DNA of 64,000 bases, taken from contig DDET01000019.1 in the NCBI GenBank assembly GCA_002336915.1, forward strand, positions 49,667 through 113,666, read 5' to 3'. The stretch comes from Bacteroidetes bacterium UBA1947. GTDB taxonomy: Bacteria; Bacteroidota; Bacteroidia; Chitinophagales; Chitinophagaceae. The notes below the pieces were generated by a model. That model saw nothing but the letters and a program-made list of their open reading frames with translations. It searched no databases and was not told where the DNA came from. Shown here piece by piece: positions 36,363 to 44,554 of the stretch; the first letter of the stretch is position 1; every line of letters begins with the position of its first letter. A program made the position numbers and the translations under genes.

Positions 36363-36557
36363 CTACATTGTATAGAAGTCCATACCCGTTACCTGCAGCA
36401 GGTATTTTACATGCTCCAGTATCTCGTCCGGGTTGTTGCTGTTGCGTATTTTTTCCCTGATAAATATGAGGGTCTCAATATCATCATCAGACAACTTTTT
36501 CGGATGCATGTTAATCACTTTGCTGATACTGGTAATTAATTGCTCTTTAGATTTCAT
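36363..36557 (-). CDS. Small hypothetical protein, 64 residues
   Basis: A soluble, helical protein begins MKSKEQLITSISKVINMHP and continues LSDDDIETLIFIREKIRNSNNPDEILEHVKYLL. It has no signal peptide. It is similar in size and pattern to small helical Bacteroidota proteins of unknown function. It lies about 100 bp downstream of the stop of the 540-residue gene and is separated from the M1 genes by the terminator. Confidence 0.6.
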   Translation of the reverse strand: MKSKEQLITSISKVINMHPKKLSDDDIETLIFIREKIRNSNNPDEILEHVKYLLQVTGMDFYTM

Positions 36558-36659
36558 CTTTTGATATCATTTCGGGCCAGGATGATATTTTCAAGCCTGA
36601 AGATATAAAAAGGTTTATATTTTTAACATTTTGTTAAAGACTTTGTTAATAATATAACA

Positions 36660-38282
36660 TTATTGTAAATGTGACCATATTACATGGCTGGTGTATTTAT
36701 CGCCATTTCTGTAAAGGGCAAGACATGAGTAAAGGTTCTTGGTCCTGTCGTAATCGCCGCTTTCCAGCATACAAGACCGCGACTCGTCTGCGCCGGGCTC
36801 ACCAAATAGCCACCCCTTAGTGATGTTCTTTTTTTTGTCTATTTTATAGTACACCGCCTCTGTTTTCTCGTAGGCATACACCGTATCCGGGCTTGCTGAC
36901 AGGGGTTTGGAGTAGTTGTCTTTACTGTCATTGAATAATACGAACCGGGCATTGTTGTACTCATAGTTCATTACCGAGGCGAACTGGTTTGCGTAGTCCT
37001 GGTCGGGGTTGTGGCGGAAAAGCAGTTTGAATGCATCGCGGTTCACAATTTCAAAAGGATTGAAATAATTATGCACGTATTGGTTCTTAGGCAGTACAGC
37101 ACCCCATACTTCCTCGCCATTATCATCCACCTGCGTTATACAAATATTACCCAGCCTGGTATATCCCCACAGGTTGCCACCTTCCTTTTCATAAAACTGC
37201 TTTTGCTCTTCCGATATGATAGTAGTGAGCCCTGCGTCATTCGTATACATTTTCAGGGGTGGGCGTTTGTACTTCATATTGGTATCCATCATTGCAGGGT
37301 TGGCATCATGTGCTTTGTCATTGTTAAGCAGCTTTTGTGACACGGCGGAGAAGTCGCCACCGCTTAACACCATAAGGCATGGAATAGAACCCGCTACAAA
37401 CTTTCGTTCAATGCCATTCCTTACTGAGCCGGAGAGGCTGTTCACAAACAGGCAGTTGATATTGTTGCTGAATGAATTGTAACTGATCCTGGTATAGTAG
37501 GGCGACAGGCGCTGAGGTATCTCTGCCATGGTAATGACAAAGCCGGTATCATTCGCAGGCAGGTAGCACAGTGCATAGCGCTGATCAAGGTCGGAGCTAA
37601 GCATAGTGGTGCCCGACACTTCAACATTGGTGAGCACAAGGCCTATGCCTATATTGCCCTGCTCATCCATTGATGCATCGGCATATTTTATGAATTTAAA
37701 GGCACGTTTCGCTGCATCCACGCTGCTGATATTGATAGTATCATCTTTAGGGCCGTAGCGCACCACCTGTATGTGCTCATCAGGTATCTTATCCACCTTC
37801 CTGAAACAGACGATGTTGTAGCCTTCGGTCTTTTCATTTTTCAGTACGGTAGTTTCTGTGCTGTTCTCAAAGCTCTTCGATGCTACCGCGATCTCTTCTT
37901 TCATCAGCTTCCCCGTTTTAGCGCTGTAGCGCAGTCGGATGAGACATTCCTTATTGTACACCTGCTGGCTGATGAAGACCGTTGCCTGCCCGCCTATATC
38001 GTATATGCCTTTCAGTTCCGAGCGTTCCAGGGCTCTTACGTCCAGTATGCCACAGGTCTCTTCATTGCTGGCTATCTCTTTACCAGTACTGTCAAAAAGT
38101 TTTACCAGGATATTCTTCCGCTGTTCAAAATGGAAGAGAATGGTATTGCCATTGCGCATCAGCAGGGTCTTATTCCAGCCCAGCATAGGCAGGTCTATCG
38201 CTTCACTCATTTTGCATTTGGGCTGCTGGCCCATGCAGGAAAAGGAGAGTGCCACCAGGGCACACAAAACAGGGAGTCTCAT
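36660..38282 (-). CDS. Exported hypothetical protein, 540 residues
   Basis: The signal peptide covers about residues 1-18 (MRLPVLCALVALSFSCMGQ). The SFSC position does not fit a good lipobox, so lipoprotein status is uncertain. The body is beta-rich with alternating strands throughout, like a propeller, but has no repeat I can name. Motifs such as GNTILFHFEQRKNILVKLFD and YAYEKTEAVYYKIDKKKN suggest repeated beta hairpins. There is no T9SS C-terminal domain. It is monocistronic by position, between gcvP and a small gene. Confidence 0.75.
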   Translation of the reverse strand: MRLPVLCALVALSFSCMGQQPKCKMSEAIDLPMLGWNKTLLMRNGNTILFHFEQRKNILVKLFDSTGKEIASNEETCGILDVRALERSELKGIYDIGGQATVFISQQVYNKECLIRLRYSAKTGKLMKEEIAVASKSFENSTETTVLKNEKTEGYNIVCFRKVDKIPDEHIQVVRYGPKDDTINISSVDAAKRAFKFIKYADASMDEQGNIGIGLVLTNVEVSGTTMLSSDLDQRYALCYLPANDTGFVITMAEIPQRLSPYYTRISYNSFSNNINCLFVNSLSGSVRNGIERKFVAGSIPCLMVLSGGDFSAVSQKLLNNDKAHDANPAMMDTNMKYKRPPLKMYTNDAGLTTIISEEQKQFYEKEGGNLWGYTRLGNICITQVDDNGEEVWGAVLPKNQYVHNYFNPFEIVNRDAFKLLFRHNPDQDYANQFASVMNYEYNNARFVLFNDSKDNYSKPLSASPDTVYAYEKTEAVYYKIDKKKNITKGWLFGEPGADESRSCMLESGDYDRTKNLYSCLALYRNGDKYTSHVIWSHLQ

Positions 38283-38361
38283 TTACAGGATCTTTATGGT
38301 ATTACGCGGTAACGAAAGCTTGAAAATAATTTTATTTTTTAGCCTAAGCAAGCCTAAATAA

Positions 38362-38386
38362 CAAAGTGCCTGCAGGAGGCACTTTG
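38362..38386 (-). terminator. Probable terminator after gcvP
   Basis: CAAAGTGCC (38362-38370) pairs with GGCACTTTG (38378-38386) around TGCAGGA. It lies about 24 bp past the gcvP stop on the minus strand. No T-tract follows directly, so intrinsic termination is uncertain. Confidence 0.55.
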
Positions 38387-38409
38387 CTATTATATCTTAC
38401 TTGTTCTTT

Positions 38410-41316
38410 TTATGCTTCTTCCAGGTAGGCTTCTGTTGGTTCGCAGATGCACACCAGGTTACGGTCGCCATAGGTGTTATTTACACGGGCAACGCCTGGC
38501 CAGAATTTATTGTATTTAGTATAAGGCAGTGGGTAGGCTGCTTCTTCCCTGCTGTACTTATGGTTCCACTCGTTGGCAGTTATTACGAACTGTGTGTGTG
38601 GTGCATTCTTCAGTGCGTTATCTGTTTTGTCTGCTTTGCCTTCTTCTATGGCGCGTATCTCTTCGCGTATAGCTATCAGTGCATCGCAAAAGCGGTCCAG
38701 CTCTGCTTTGTCTTCGCTTTCAGTTGGCTCTATCATGATAGTGCCTGCTACAGGGAAGCTCATGGTAGGTGCATGGAAGCCGTAATCTATCAGGCGTTTT
38801 GCCACATCTTCGGCTTCAATTTCGGCGCTCTTTTTAAATGGCCTCAGGTCTACTATGAACTCGTGCGCACATGTACCGCCGCTGCCGGTGTACAGTATGT
38901 CGTAGTGGCCTTGCAGCCTTGCACGCATATAGTTGGCATTCAGTATAGCATATTTGGTAGCCTTGCGCACGCCCACCGGGCCCAGCATCCTGATGTAGGC
39001 ATATGATATCAGCAGTATGCTTGCAGAGCCGTATGGCGCTGCCGACACTGCATGTGCGGCCTCACCCCGGCCCTCTCCAGGGGAGAGGGAGTTATCATTT
39101 TTATCAAATACATGGCTTGGCAGGAATGGTGCCAGGTGCGACTTAACGCATATAGGGCCCATGCCGGGGCCACCACCACCGTGTGGTATCGAGAATGTTT
39201 TGTGCAGGTTCAGGTGGCACACGTCAGCGCCTATCAGGCCGGGAGCAGTAAGGCCCACCTGCGCGTTCATGTTGGCACCGTCCATGTACACTTGTCCGCC
39301 ATGGCTGTGTACTATCTCGGTAATGTCTTTTACTGTTTCTTCATACACACCATAGGTAGATGGGTAAGTGATCATGATACCTGCAAGGTTGGCAGCATGT
39401 AGCTCTGCTTTTGCTTTCAGGTCTTCCACATCTATATAGCCATTCTCCAGTGCTTTTACCACTACCACTTTGTAGCCCACCATTACCGCGCTGGCAGGGT
39501 TGGTGCCGTGTGCAGATATGGGTATCAGTATCACATCACGATGCTTATCACCCCTGCTTTCATGGTATGCACGTATTGTGAGCAGACCTGCATATTCGCC
39601 TTGCGCACCGCTATTTGGCTGCAGGCTGCAGGCATCGAAGGCTGTTATCTCGCAAAGGTATTTTTCCAGGTCTTTGGCCATTTGTATATAGCCTTCGCAC
39701 TGGTCTTTGGGTGCAAATGGGTGCATCTTGCTCCAGTGTACCCAGCTCAGCGGCATCATCTCGCTGGCTGCGTTCAGCTTCATGGTGCAGCTGCCCAATG
39801 ATATCATACTGGTGTTCAGGCTCAGGTCCTTGTTCTCCAGCATTTTTATGTAGCGCATCATCTTCGTTTCGCTATGGTGGGTGTTGAACACCTGCTGCGT
39901 GAGTATCTCCGATGTGCGTGTAAGTGCGGTAGGTATATGGAAGAGCGCCGTGTCTTCATTGATGCTGAAAGCTGTTGCGTCCTCAGTATTAGTGAATACT
40001 GCAATGATATCCAGTACATCGCTCGGTGTGGTTGTTTCGTCCAGCGATACGCCAACTACATTGTTGCCATAATAACGGAAGTTCATGCCCATGTTCTCGG
40101 CATTCTTGCGCACCTGTGCATCGTTATTTACCTGCACGGCTATGGTATCAAAGTAGTGCCTGCTCAGCAGGTGAAATCCTGCTTCCGTGAGCGAATCGCC
40201 CAGGCTCTGTGCCAGTACTGCTGTGCGCTTGGCTATATTCAGCAGCCCGTCGGGGCCGTGGTACACTGCATACATAGCAGCTATATTAGCTAGCAATGCC
40301 TGTGCGGTACAGATATTCGAAGTAGCTTTTTCTCTCTTAATGTGCTGCTCGCGTGTTTGCAGCGCCATGCGCAGTGCGCGGTTGCCCTGAGCATCAACGC
40401 TTATACCAATGATACGGCCGGGTATCTGGCGTTTAAAATCATCCTTGGTTGCAAAGAAAGCCGCGTGCGGACCACCATAACCCAATGGTACACCAAAGCG
40501 CTGCGATGAGCCGAAGGCCACATCAGCACCCAGCTCACCGGGAGGGGTTAGAAGTGTAAGTGCCAGCAGGTCGGTAGCCATAGCCACATATGCACCTGCA
40601 TCGTGCGTTGCTTTTATAAAGCTCCTGTAGTCTTCCACGCTGCCCTTATCATTAGGGTATTGCAGCAGTGCGCCGAAGTAAGTATTGTCCAGTGTTGTGT
40701 TCTTATAGTCGCCGTACACCACTTCTATACCTAGCGGAGTAGCGCGTGTTACCACCACATCTTTTGTTTGCGGGTACACCTCGTTATCTACGAAGAATTT
40801 AGGGCGATCAGGATTTTTATCATCCTTGTTCAGCGTGTGGAAGAACATGCTCATCGCTTCCGATGCTGCAGTTGCCTCATCCAGTAGCGATGCGTTCGTT
40901 AGCGGCAGCGCTGTAAGGTCGCTCACCATGGTCTGGAAGTTCAGCAGGCTTTCCAGGCGGCCCTGGCTTATCTCGGCCTGGTAGGGCGTGTACTGTGTGT
41001 ACCATCCCGGGTTCTCAAATATATTGCGCAGTATCACGCTGGGGGTGTGGGTATCGTAATAGCCCTGCCCTATATAGTTGCGGAATACTTTGTTCTTCAG
41101 CGATATTTCTTTTATTAGTTTCAGGTACTCGGCCTCGCTCAGTGCTTCCGGCAGGTTCAGCTCATGGTCCATGCGGATGGCCTTGGGCACAGTGCGGCTT
41201 ATCAGCTCACCCATATTGCCCACGCCTATTACGCGCAGCATCTGTTCCGTTTCGTGTACATCAGGCCCTATGTGGCGCCCCCTGAATTCTTCGTGCTGAA
41301 GAGAAAAAAGATCCAT
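38410..41316 (-). CDS. gcvP: Glycine dehydrogenase (decarboxylating), P-protein
   Basis: This 968-residue PLP enzyme decarboxylates glycine and transfers the aminomethyl group to the lipoyl group of GcvH in the glycine cleavage system. It has the full fused N- and C-terminal halves. PLP-binding Lys706 sits in HLNLHKTFSIPHGGGGPGMG. The segment AVSAAPYGSASILLISYAYIRMLG follows soon after. Between them the loop contains N742-E752, reading NSLSPGEGRGE, encoded by a GC-rich palindromic repeat that has inserted in frame (39061-39093). Length is otherwise normal. gcvT and gcvH are not in the window. Confidence 0.96.
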   Translation of the reverse strand: MDLFSLQHEEFRGRHIGPDVHETEQMLRVIGVGNMGELISRTVPKAIRMDHELNLPEALSEAEYLKLIKEISLKNKVFRNYIGQGYYDTHTPSVILRNIFENPGWYTQYTPYQAEISQGRLESLLNFQTMVSDLTALPLTNASLLDEATAASEAMSMFFHTLNKDDKNPDRPKFFVDNEVYPQTKDVVVTRATPLGIEVVYGDYKNTTLDNTYFGALLQYPNDKGSVEDYRSFIKATHDAGAYVAMATDLLALTLLTPPGELGADVAFGSSQRFGVPLGYGGPHAAFFATKDDFKRQIPGRIIGISVDAQGNRALRMALQTREQHIKREKATSNICTAQALLANIAAMYAVYHGPDGLLNIAKRTAVLAQSLGDSLTEAGFHLLSRHYFDTIAVQVNNDAQVRKNAENMGMNFRYYGNNVVGVSLDETTTPSDVLDIIAVFTNTEDATAFSINEDTALFHIPTALTRTSEILTQQVFNTHHSETKMMRYIKMLENKDLSLNTSMISLGSCTMKLNAASEMMPLSWVHWSKMHPFAPKDQCEGYIQMAKDLEKYLCEITAFDACSLQPNSGAQGEYAGLLTIRAYHESRGDKHRDVILIPISAHGTNPASAVMVGYKVVVVKALENGYIDVEDLKAKAELHAANLAGIMITYPSTYGVYEETVKDITEIVHSHGGQVYMDGANMNAQVGLTAPGLIGADVCHLNLHKTFSIPHGGGGPGMGPICVKSHLAPFLPSHVFDKNDNSLSPGEGRGEAAHAVSAAPYGSASILLISYAYIRMLGPVGVRKATKYAILNANYMRARLQGHYDILYTGSGGTCAHEFIVDLRPFKKSAEIEAEDVAKRLIDYGFHAPTMSFPVAGTIMIEPTESEDKAELDRFCDALIAIREEIRAIEEGKADKTDNALKNAPHTQFVITANEWNHKYSREEAAYPLPYTKYNKFWPGVARVNNTYGDRNLVCICEPTEAYLEEA
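39061..39093. repeat. Palindromic intergenic-type repeat inside gcvP
   Basis: CTCACCCCGG is followed by CCCTCTCC (39071-39078) pairing with GGAGAGGG (39082-39089). This is the common CTCACCCC...CTCTCC repeat usually found between genes. Here it encodes NSLSPGEGRGE in gcvP, in the variable loop after the PLP lysine. Confidence 0.8.
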
Positions 41317-41617
41317 AAAATGTAAAAAGAAGATTTAAAAGATGTGCAAAGTTAATGGAATATTACGAGTTGTGAAGGGGCTTTATATAGAATGTGTTGC
41401 GATATATGCAGCTGCCTTTCCTTCGCTATTCAGCTTTAGTAGAGCCCGTCCCGGTGCATATCCGGAAAGCGAACGGTACCAGATGCAAATTAACTCCAAA
41501 ATAACGGGTCTCAAATGTGCCAACACAAAGGCGAACTATTCAGGCTCACTTTTGTGTTATTGAGCCATTATATTTATGATTTGCTCCCTACTTAACAACA
41601 AGCATGTTAAAAAACTC
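41317..41617. other. Upstream region of gcvP
   Basis: About 300 bp lie between the gcvP start and the stop of the next minus-strand gene. It holds the promoter box at 41347-41354. I see no glycine-riboswitch-like structure and no gene. Confidence 0.5.
41347..41354 (-). promoter_or_regulatory. Bacteroidota -7 element for gcvP
   Basis: On the minus strand TAACTTTG fits TAnnTTTG exactly and lies 30 bp upstream of the gcvP ATG, leaving a leader of about 25 nt. A TTG at the -33 position is not evident. Confidence 0.5.
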
Positions 41618-42328
41618 TTAAGGCTTAATATTAATGTCATATTGAACAAAGGAACCATTCTCAATATGATAGTTTCTCCCACCTTCGATATAAGTACTTT
41701 TCTTAAAAATGTAAATAGTTAATCTGCCTTTATGGAAATTTGCATTATAGCTTAATTTAGACAATTGAGAGACGCTAAAAGTAACATAGGTTGCTGTAAT
41801 ATTTACAGTTGTGTCAGGTCCTCGGTCTAAATCAGAAATTTCAATTTTAATGCTGTCCGCATCAGAATAAAGCATGGCATCTATGGTAAATGTGAGATTC
41901 GTGCTAAGAGAAACATTATAAGGCACGTTTTCACTATAATAAGGCAACGCCGAAATGGCATGCGACATATCTATAACATCATTTGTACTTATCACTTCCC
42001 ACTTTGCTGTATCAAACTTATGATTTGAATTATCCCAATCCCGTAAATAAGGGACGGTAGGGAAAGGAGATACTGGCCCGTATAAATACTCACTGTTCAA
42101 TAGGACATGTTTAACTTGTTCGTCATACCCCTCTCCAAATCCAGCCCCCGCACTTGCATAATAATCTATTGAATCTATGCCTAAGCTATCCCTGTAAATA
42201 ATTTTCCCCCTACCAAAAATAAGAGTTGCGTCTTTATATTTGGAACTGCTCAAAACATCCTTTTTTTTCTTGCAGGCAATAGAACCTATTATCAATATGA
42301 TGATAAAAAAATAAACGCTTTTTTTCAT
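41618..42328 (-). CDS. Putative lipoprotein, 236 residues
   Basis: I choose the Met at 42328, MKKSVYFFIIILIIGSIACKKKKDV, because it gives a standard lipoprotein signal ending at IAC with lysines after the Cys. The rest is a beta-rich domain with a Tyr-rich pattern and no recognised family, ending NGSFVQYDINIKP. It stands alone between gcvP and the repeat island. Codons are more A/T-rich than those of its neighbours, which may indicate horizontal origin. Confidence 0.7.
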   Translation of the reverse strand: MKKSVYFFIIILIIGSIACKKKKDVLSSSKYKDATLIFGRGKIIYRDSLGIDSIDYYASAGAGFGEGYDEQVKHVLLNSEYLYGPVSPFPTVPYLRDWDNSNHKFDTAKWEVISTNDVIDMSHAISALPYYSENVPYNVSLSTNLTFTIDAMLYSDADSIKIEISDLDRGPDTTVNITATYVTFSVSQLSKLSYNANFHKGRLTIYIFKKSTYIEGGRNYHIENGSFVQYDINIKP

Positions 42329-42415
42329 AAAAAGTGGCATACTGTCAAAGTATTACAAAGGAAACAATAATATGACAACTTATAATGTTTTTCGACCATT
42401 TTGATGTTCCCTGTT

Positions 42416-42446
42416 CCACCGGATGTTCGCTTGCGGCATCCGGTGG
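42416..42446. repeat. CCACCGGATG hairpin
   Basis: CCACCGGATG (42416-42425) pairs with CATCCGGTGG (42437-42446) around an 11-base loop, in the region upstream of the putative lipoprotein gene. It is a REP-like palindrome, not obviously a terminator. Confidence 0.7.
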
Positions 42447-42537
42447 TATCGATTGAACTCCATTTGTAATAGCCTGTCCCGAATTTATTTCGGGAGCACT
42501 CAATGCGATGCGGTCGAACGGGTATTGACATCTCCTT

Positions 42538-42666
42538 TTCCACCTTTTTTCATTTCATTATACCACCAACTCATTATCAATACTTTAACCTCAAAAATAG
42601 GAGTATGATACCCTACGTAAAGGGGTATGATACCCTTTCAAAAGGGTATCATAAAACTTCAATTTG
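42538..42666 (-). repeat. Element B, copy 2
   Basis: Its reverse complement matches 481-605 closely, including the ATGATACCC-TTTTGAAA-GGGTATCAT palindrome and the TGGTATAATGAAATGAAAAAAGG tail. Differences cluster between the second and third nine-mer. Similarity ends abruptly on both sides. Confidence 0.8.
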
Positions 42667-42802
42667 CGCATCTCAAAACTGCTTCGGAACTTTACGGCTT
42701 GCCTAACAATTGCCATTAAAAAATGGCATCTCTAGGCACATATTATTAAACACTAAACCGCTATTATGAACCGGCAAGAACTTTCCATTAGCAACTATTC
42801 AA

Positions 42803-42958
42803 ATGCCCGATATCGGGCATCAGTCGGGCACAAAATGTCCGATTCGGGCACAAATCGGGCACGCTACTTTTATCATCATATGATATGACTGGCAAGGCAT
42901 TCCGCCAGCTAACACCCTTAGGAAATGCCCGATTTTTATTTATCCCCGATTCGGGCAT
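42803..42958 (+). repeat. Element C, copy 1 (CGGGCA repeats)
   Basis: It begins with the palindrome ATGCCCGATATCGGGCAT. Three CGGGCA direct repeats follow (about 42824-42862). A spacer of about 65 bp containing TCATATGATATGAC leads to ATGCCCGATTTTTATTT and a closing CGGGCAT. The left-arm CGGGCA units can pair with the right-arm TGCCCG. Copies 2 and 3 have the same order. It ends 15 bp before element A copy 2. Confidence 0.7.
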
Positions 42959-42972
42959 CCGAGGAGCGGCAT

Positions 42973-43187
42973 TTGGAAAGAAAGCTAAAAATTGAGGTTC
43001 AGGCCGTTAAGAACTTCTCTCATTGAGGCAAATGAAAAGACATTAGAGTTCGAAATAAAGGAAAACCGTCTACTGAAATTGAAAGAATTGAGGACGTTCA
43101 AAAGTCCTGCTGAAATCAGGATATATTCGAAGCTCGAACTTATTTTTCCTTTTAGGCCTGGGCCTCAATTTTTAGCTTTCTTTCCAA
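42973..43187 (+). ncRNA. Element A, copy 2: putative structured RNA or MITE-like element
   Basis: This 215-bp homologue of 69-241 lies in the opposite orientation. The ends TTGGAAAGAAAGCTAAAAAT and the matching ATTTTTAGCTTTCTTTCCAA pair, and the stem continues with TGAGG/CCTCA and GGCC. ACCGTCTACTGAA is at 43065-43077 and TTCGAAGCTCGAACTTATT at 43126-43144. An inner stem GGAAAA/TTTTCC and a hairpin TCCTG/CAGGA occupy the same places as GGGGAA/TTCCCC and TCC/GGA in copy 1. Stem sequences differ between copies yet pair within each. The 5' half is about 40 bp longer here. If transcribed, it reads toward the AI-2E transporter gene. Confidence 0.5.
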
Positions 43188-43207
43188 CGGCCTTGACCTT
43201 TTCTTTG

Positions 43208-43243
43208 GTTACTTTCTTTTGTGTCAAGACAAAAGAAAGTAAC
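43208..43243. repeat. 15-bp hairpin, GTTACTTTCTTTTGT
   Basis: GTTACTTTCTTTTGT (43208-43222) pairs perfectly with ACAAAAGAAAGTAAC (43229-43243) around GTCAAG. It lies directly after element A copy 2 and might be its terminator, but no T-tract follows. Similar palindromes are common in Bacteroidota intergenic regions. Confidence 0.7.
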
Positions 43244-43299
43244 AAGCAGAGTAGAGATTCACAAGATCATATATAAAACAACAGACGATGTCATCAACG

Positions 43300-43413
43300 T
43301 CGGGCACAAATCGGGCATGGCACCAAAATCATAATATGACAGTATCCACAAGGCATACACCCCATACCCCCACAAAAAAATGCCCGATTTTTATTTTTCC
43401 GGGCATCGGGCAT
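43300..43413 (+). repeat. Element C, copy 2
   Basis: CGGGCACAAATCGGGCATGG is followed by a spacer with AATCATAATATGAC and AAGGCAT, then ATGCCCGATTTTTATTTTTC and GGGCATCGGGCAT. The order and spacing match copy 1. It lies about 75 bp upstream of the AI-2E family transporter start, in a position where it could affect that gene. Confidence 0.7.
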
Positions 43414-43486
43414 TTCACAAAAAGCTTAAACATATTATTCTTATCTTTCTAAAACAGGGTATGGTTTTTAAAACAGCCATTGCATG

Positions 43487-44548
43487 ATGACACAGCTTTC
43501 ATTATCTCGTACGGTACAGGTACTCCTTTTTCTTTTCCTGCTGGTAGGCGGCCTGTATATTGCCCGGCCCTTCCTGGTGCCGGTCACCTTTGCCCTGCTG
43601 CTGGCGATGCTGCTGCTGCCCCTCTGCAAGCGTATGGAGCGTATGGGCCTCAACCGCGCCCTTGCCGCACTGCTATGCATACTGCTGATGGCGGGCTTTA
43701 TTGCGGGTGTAGCAGCTATACTATCCTGGCAGGTAGCGGGCATAGCGCAGGACTTCTCGAACATAGAAGGGCAGGTGGTGAAGCTATTCGATAATGCGGA
43801 AGCATACATCAGCAATACGGTGGGCATTGCCCCGCAGCAGCAGGAAAAAATGCTGCAGGCGCAGCAGGAAAAATTATCGGGCGGCATGGGCGGCAACATA
43901 CTATCGGTGGTCACTTCCATAACGGGCACCCTTGGCGCCCTGCTGCTTACACTGGTGTATATATTCCTGTTCATCTACTACCGCGGCCACCTGAAGGCCT
44001 TCATACTTAAACTGGTATCGTCCACCCACAAGAAGCAGGCTGAGGATATGATACACAATTCCGGTAAGGTGGCTGAGCAATACCTCTCCGGCCTGGGCAT
44101 GATGATCGTCTCGCTCTGGATCATGTACGGCATCGGTTTCTCGATAGTGGGCATCAAGCATGCTATCTTTTTTGCGGTGCTATGCGGTATACTGGAGATA
44201 GTGCCATACGTGGGCAATCTTACGGGCACGGCACTTACGGTATTGATGGCCTTTACACAAGGCGGCAGCAGCACTATGGTGATAGGTGTATTGATCACCT
44301 ATGCGCTGGTGCAAACCTTCCAGACCTATGTGCTGGAGCCGCTGGTAGTGGGCTCGCGGGTGAATATCAATCCACTGTTCACCATAATGGGCATCATAGC
44401 CGGTGAGATGATATGGGGTGTGCCGGGCATGATACTGGCCATACCCCTGCTGGGCATCGTTAAGATCATCCTGGATAATATAGAACCATTGCAACCCTTC
44501 GGTTTTTTGATTGGCGCGCCGAAGGAAGTTAAAAAGAAGAAGAAATAA
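43487..44548 (+). CDS. AI-2E family transporter (PerM-like)
   Basis: A 353-residue membrane protein has about eight TM helices: two near the N-terminus, then a helical extracytoplasmic segment (about 75-135), then the C-terminal set. The region GILEIVPYVGNLTGTALTVL and the later YVLEPLVVGSRVNINPLFTI with IWGVPGMILAIPLLGIVKII are characteristic of this family. A Lys-rich cytoplasmic tail ends the protein. Despite the family name, members transport different substrates. I prefer the second of the two adjacent Met codons. The stop lies 6 bp from the convergent peptidase gene. Confidence 0.9.
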   Translation: MTQLSLSRTVQVLLFLFLLVGGLYIARPFLVPVTFALLLAMLLLPLCKRMERMGLNRALAALLCILLMAGFIAGVAAILSWQVAGIAQDFSNIEGQVVKLFDNAEAYISNTVGIAPQQQEKMLQAQQEKLSGGMGGNILSVVTSITGTLGALLLTLVYIFLFIYYRGHLKAFILKLVSSTHKKQAEDMIHNSGKVAEQYLSGLGMMIVSLWIMYGIGFSIVGIKHAIFFAVLCGILEIVPYVGNLTGTALTVLMAFTQGGSSTMVIGVLITYALVQTFQTYVLEPLVVGSRVNINPLFTIMGIIAGEMIWGVPGMILAIPLLGIVKIILDNIEPLQPFGFLIGAPKEVKKKKK

Positions 44549-44554
44549 CCGAAC

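Larger units (their letters stand above)
42329..43486. other. Gene-free repeat island
   Basis: About 1.15 kb without a supportable gene holds, in order, a CCACCGGATG hairpin, a TCCCGAA/TCGGGA hairpin (about 42478-42495), element B copy 2, element C copy 1, element A copy 2, the GTTACTTTCTTTTGT hairpin and element C copy 2. Each is listed separately. The island lies between a putative lipoprotein gene and the AI-2E family transporter gene. Confidence 0.75.

Noticed and set aside
42803..43413. Element C copies as a CRISPR array
   Set aside because: Repeats of six to seven bases with inverted partners and no regular spacers do not fit a CRISPR array.
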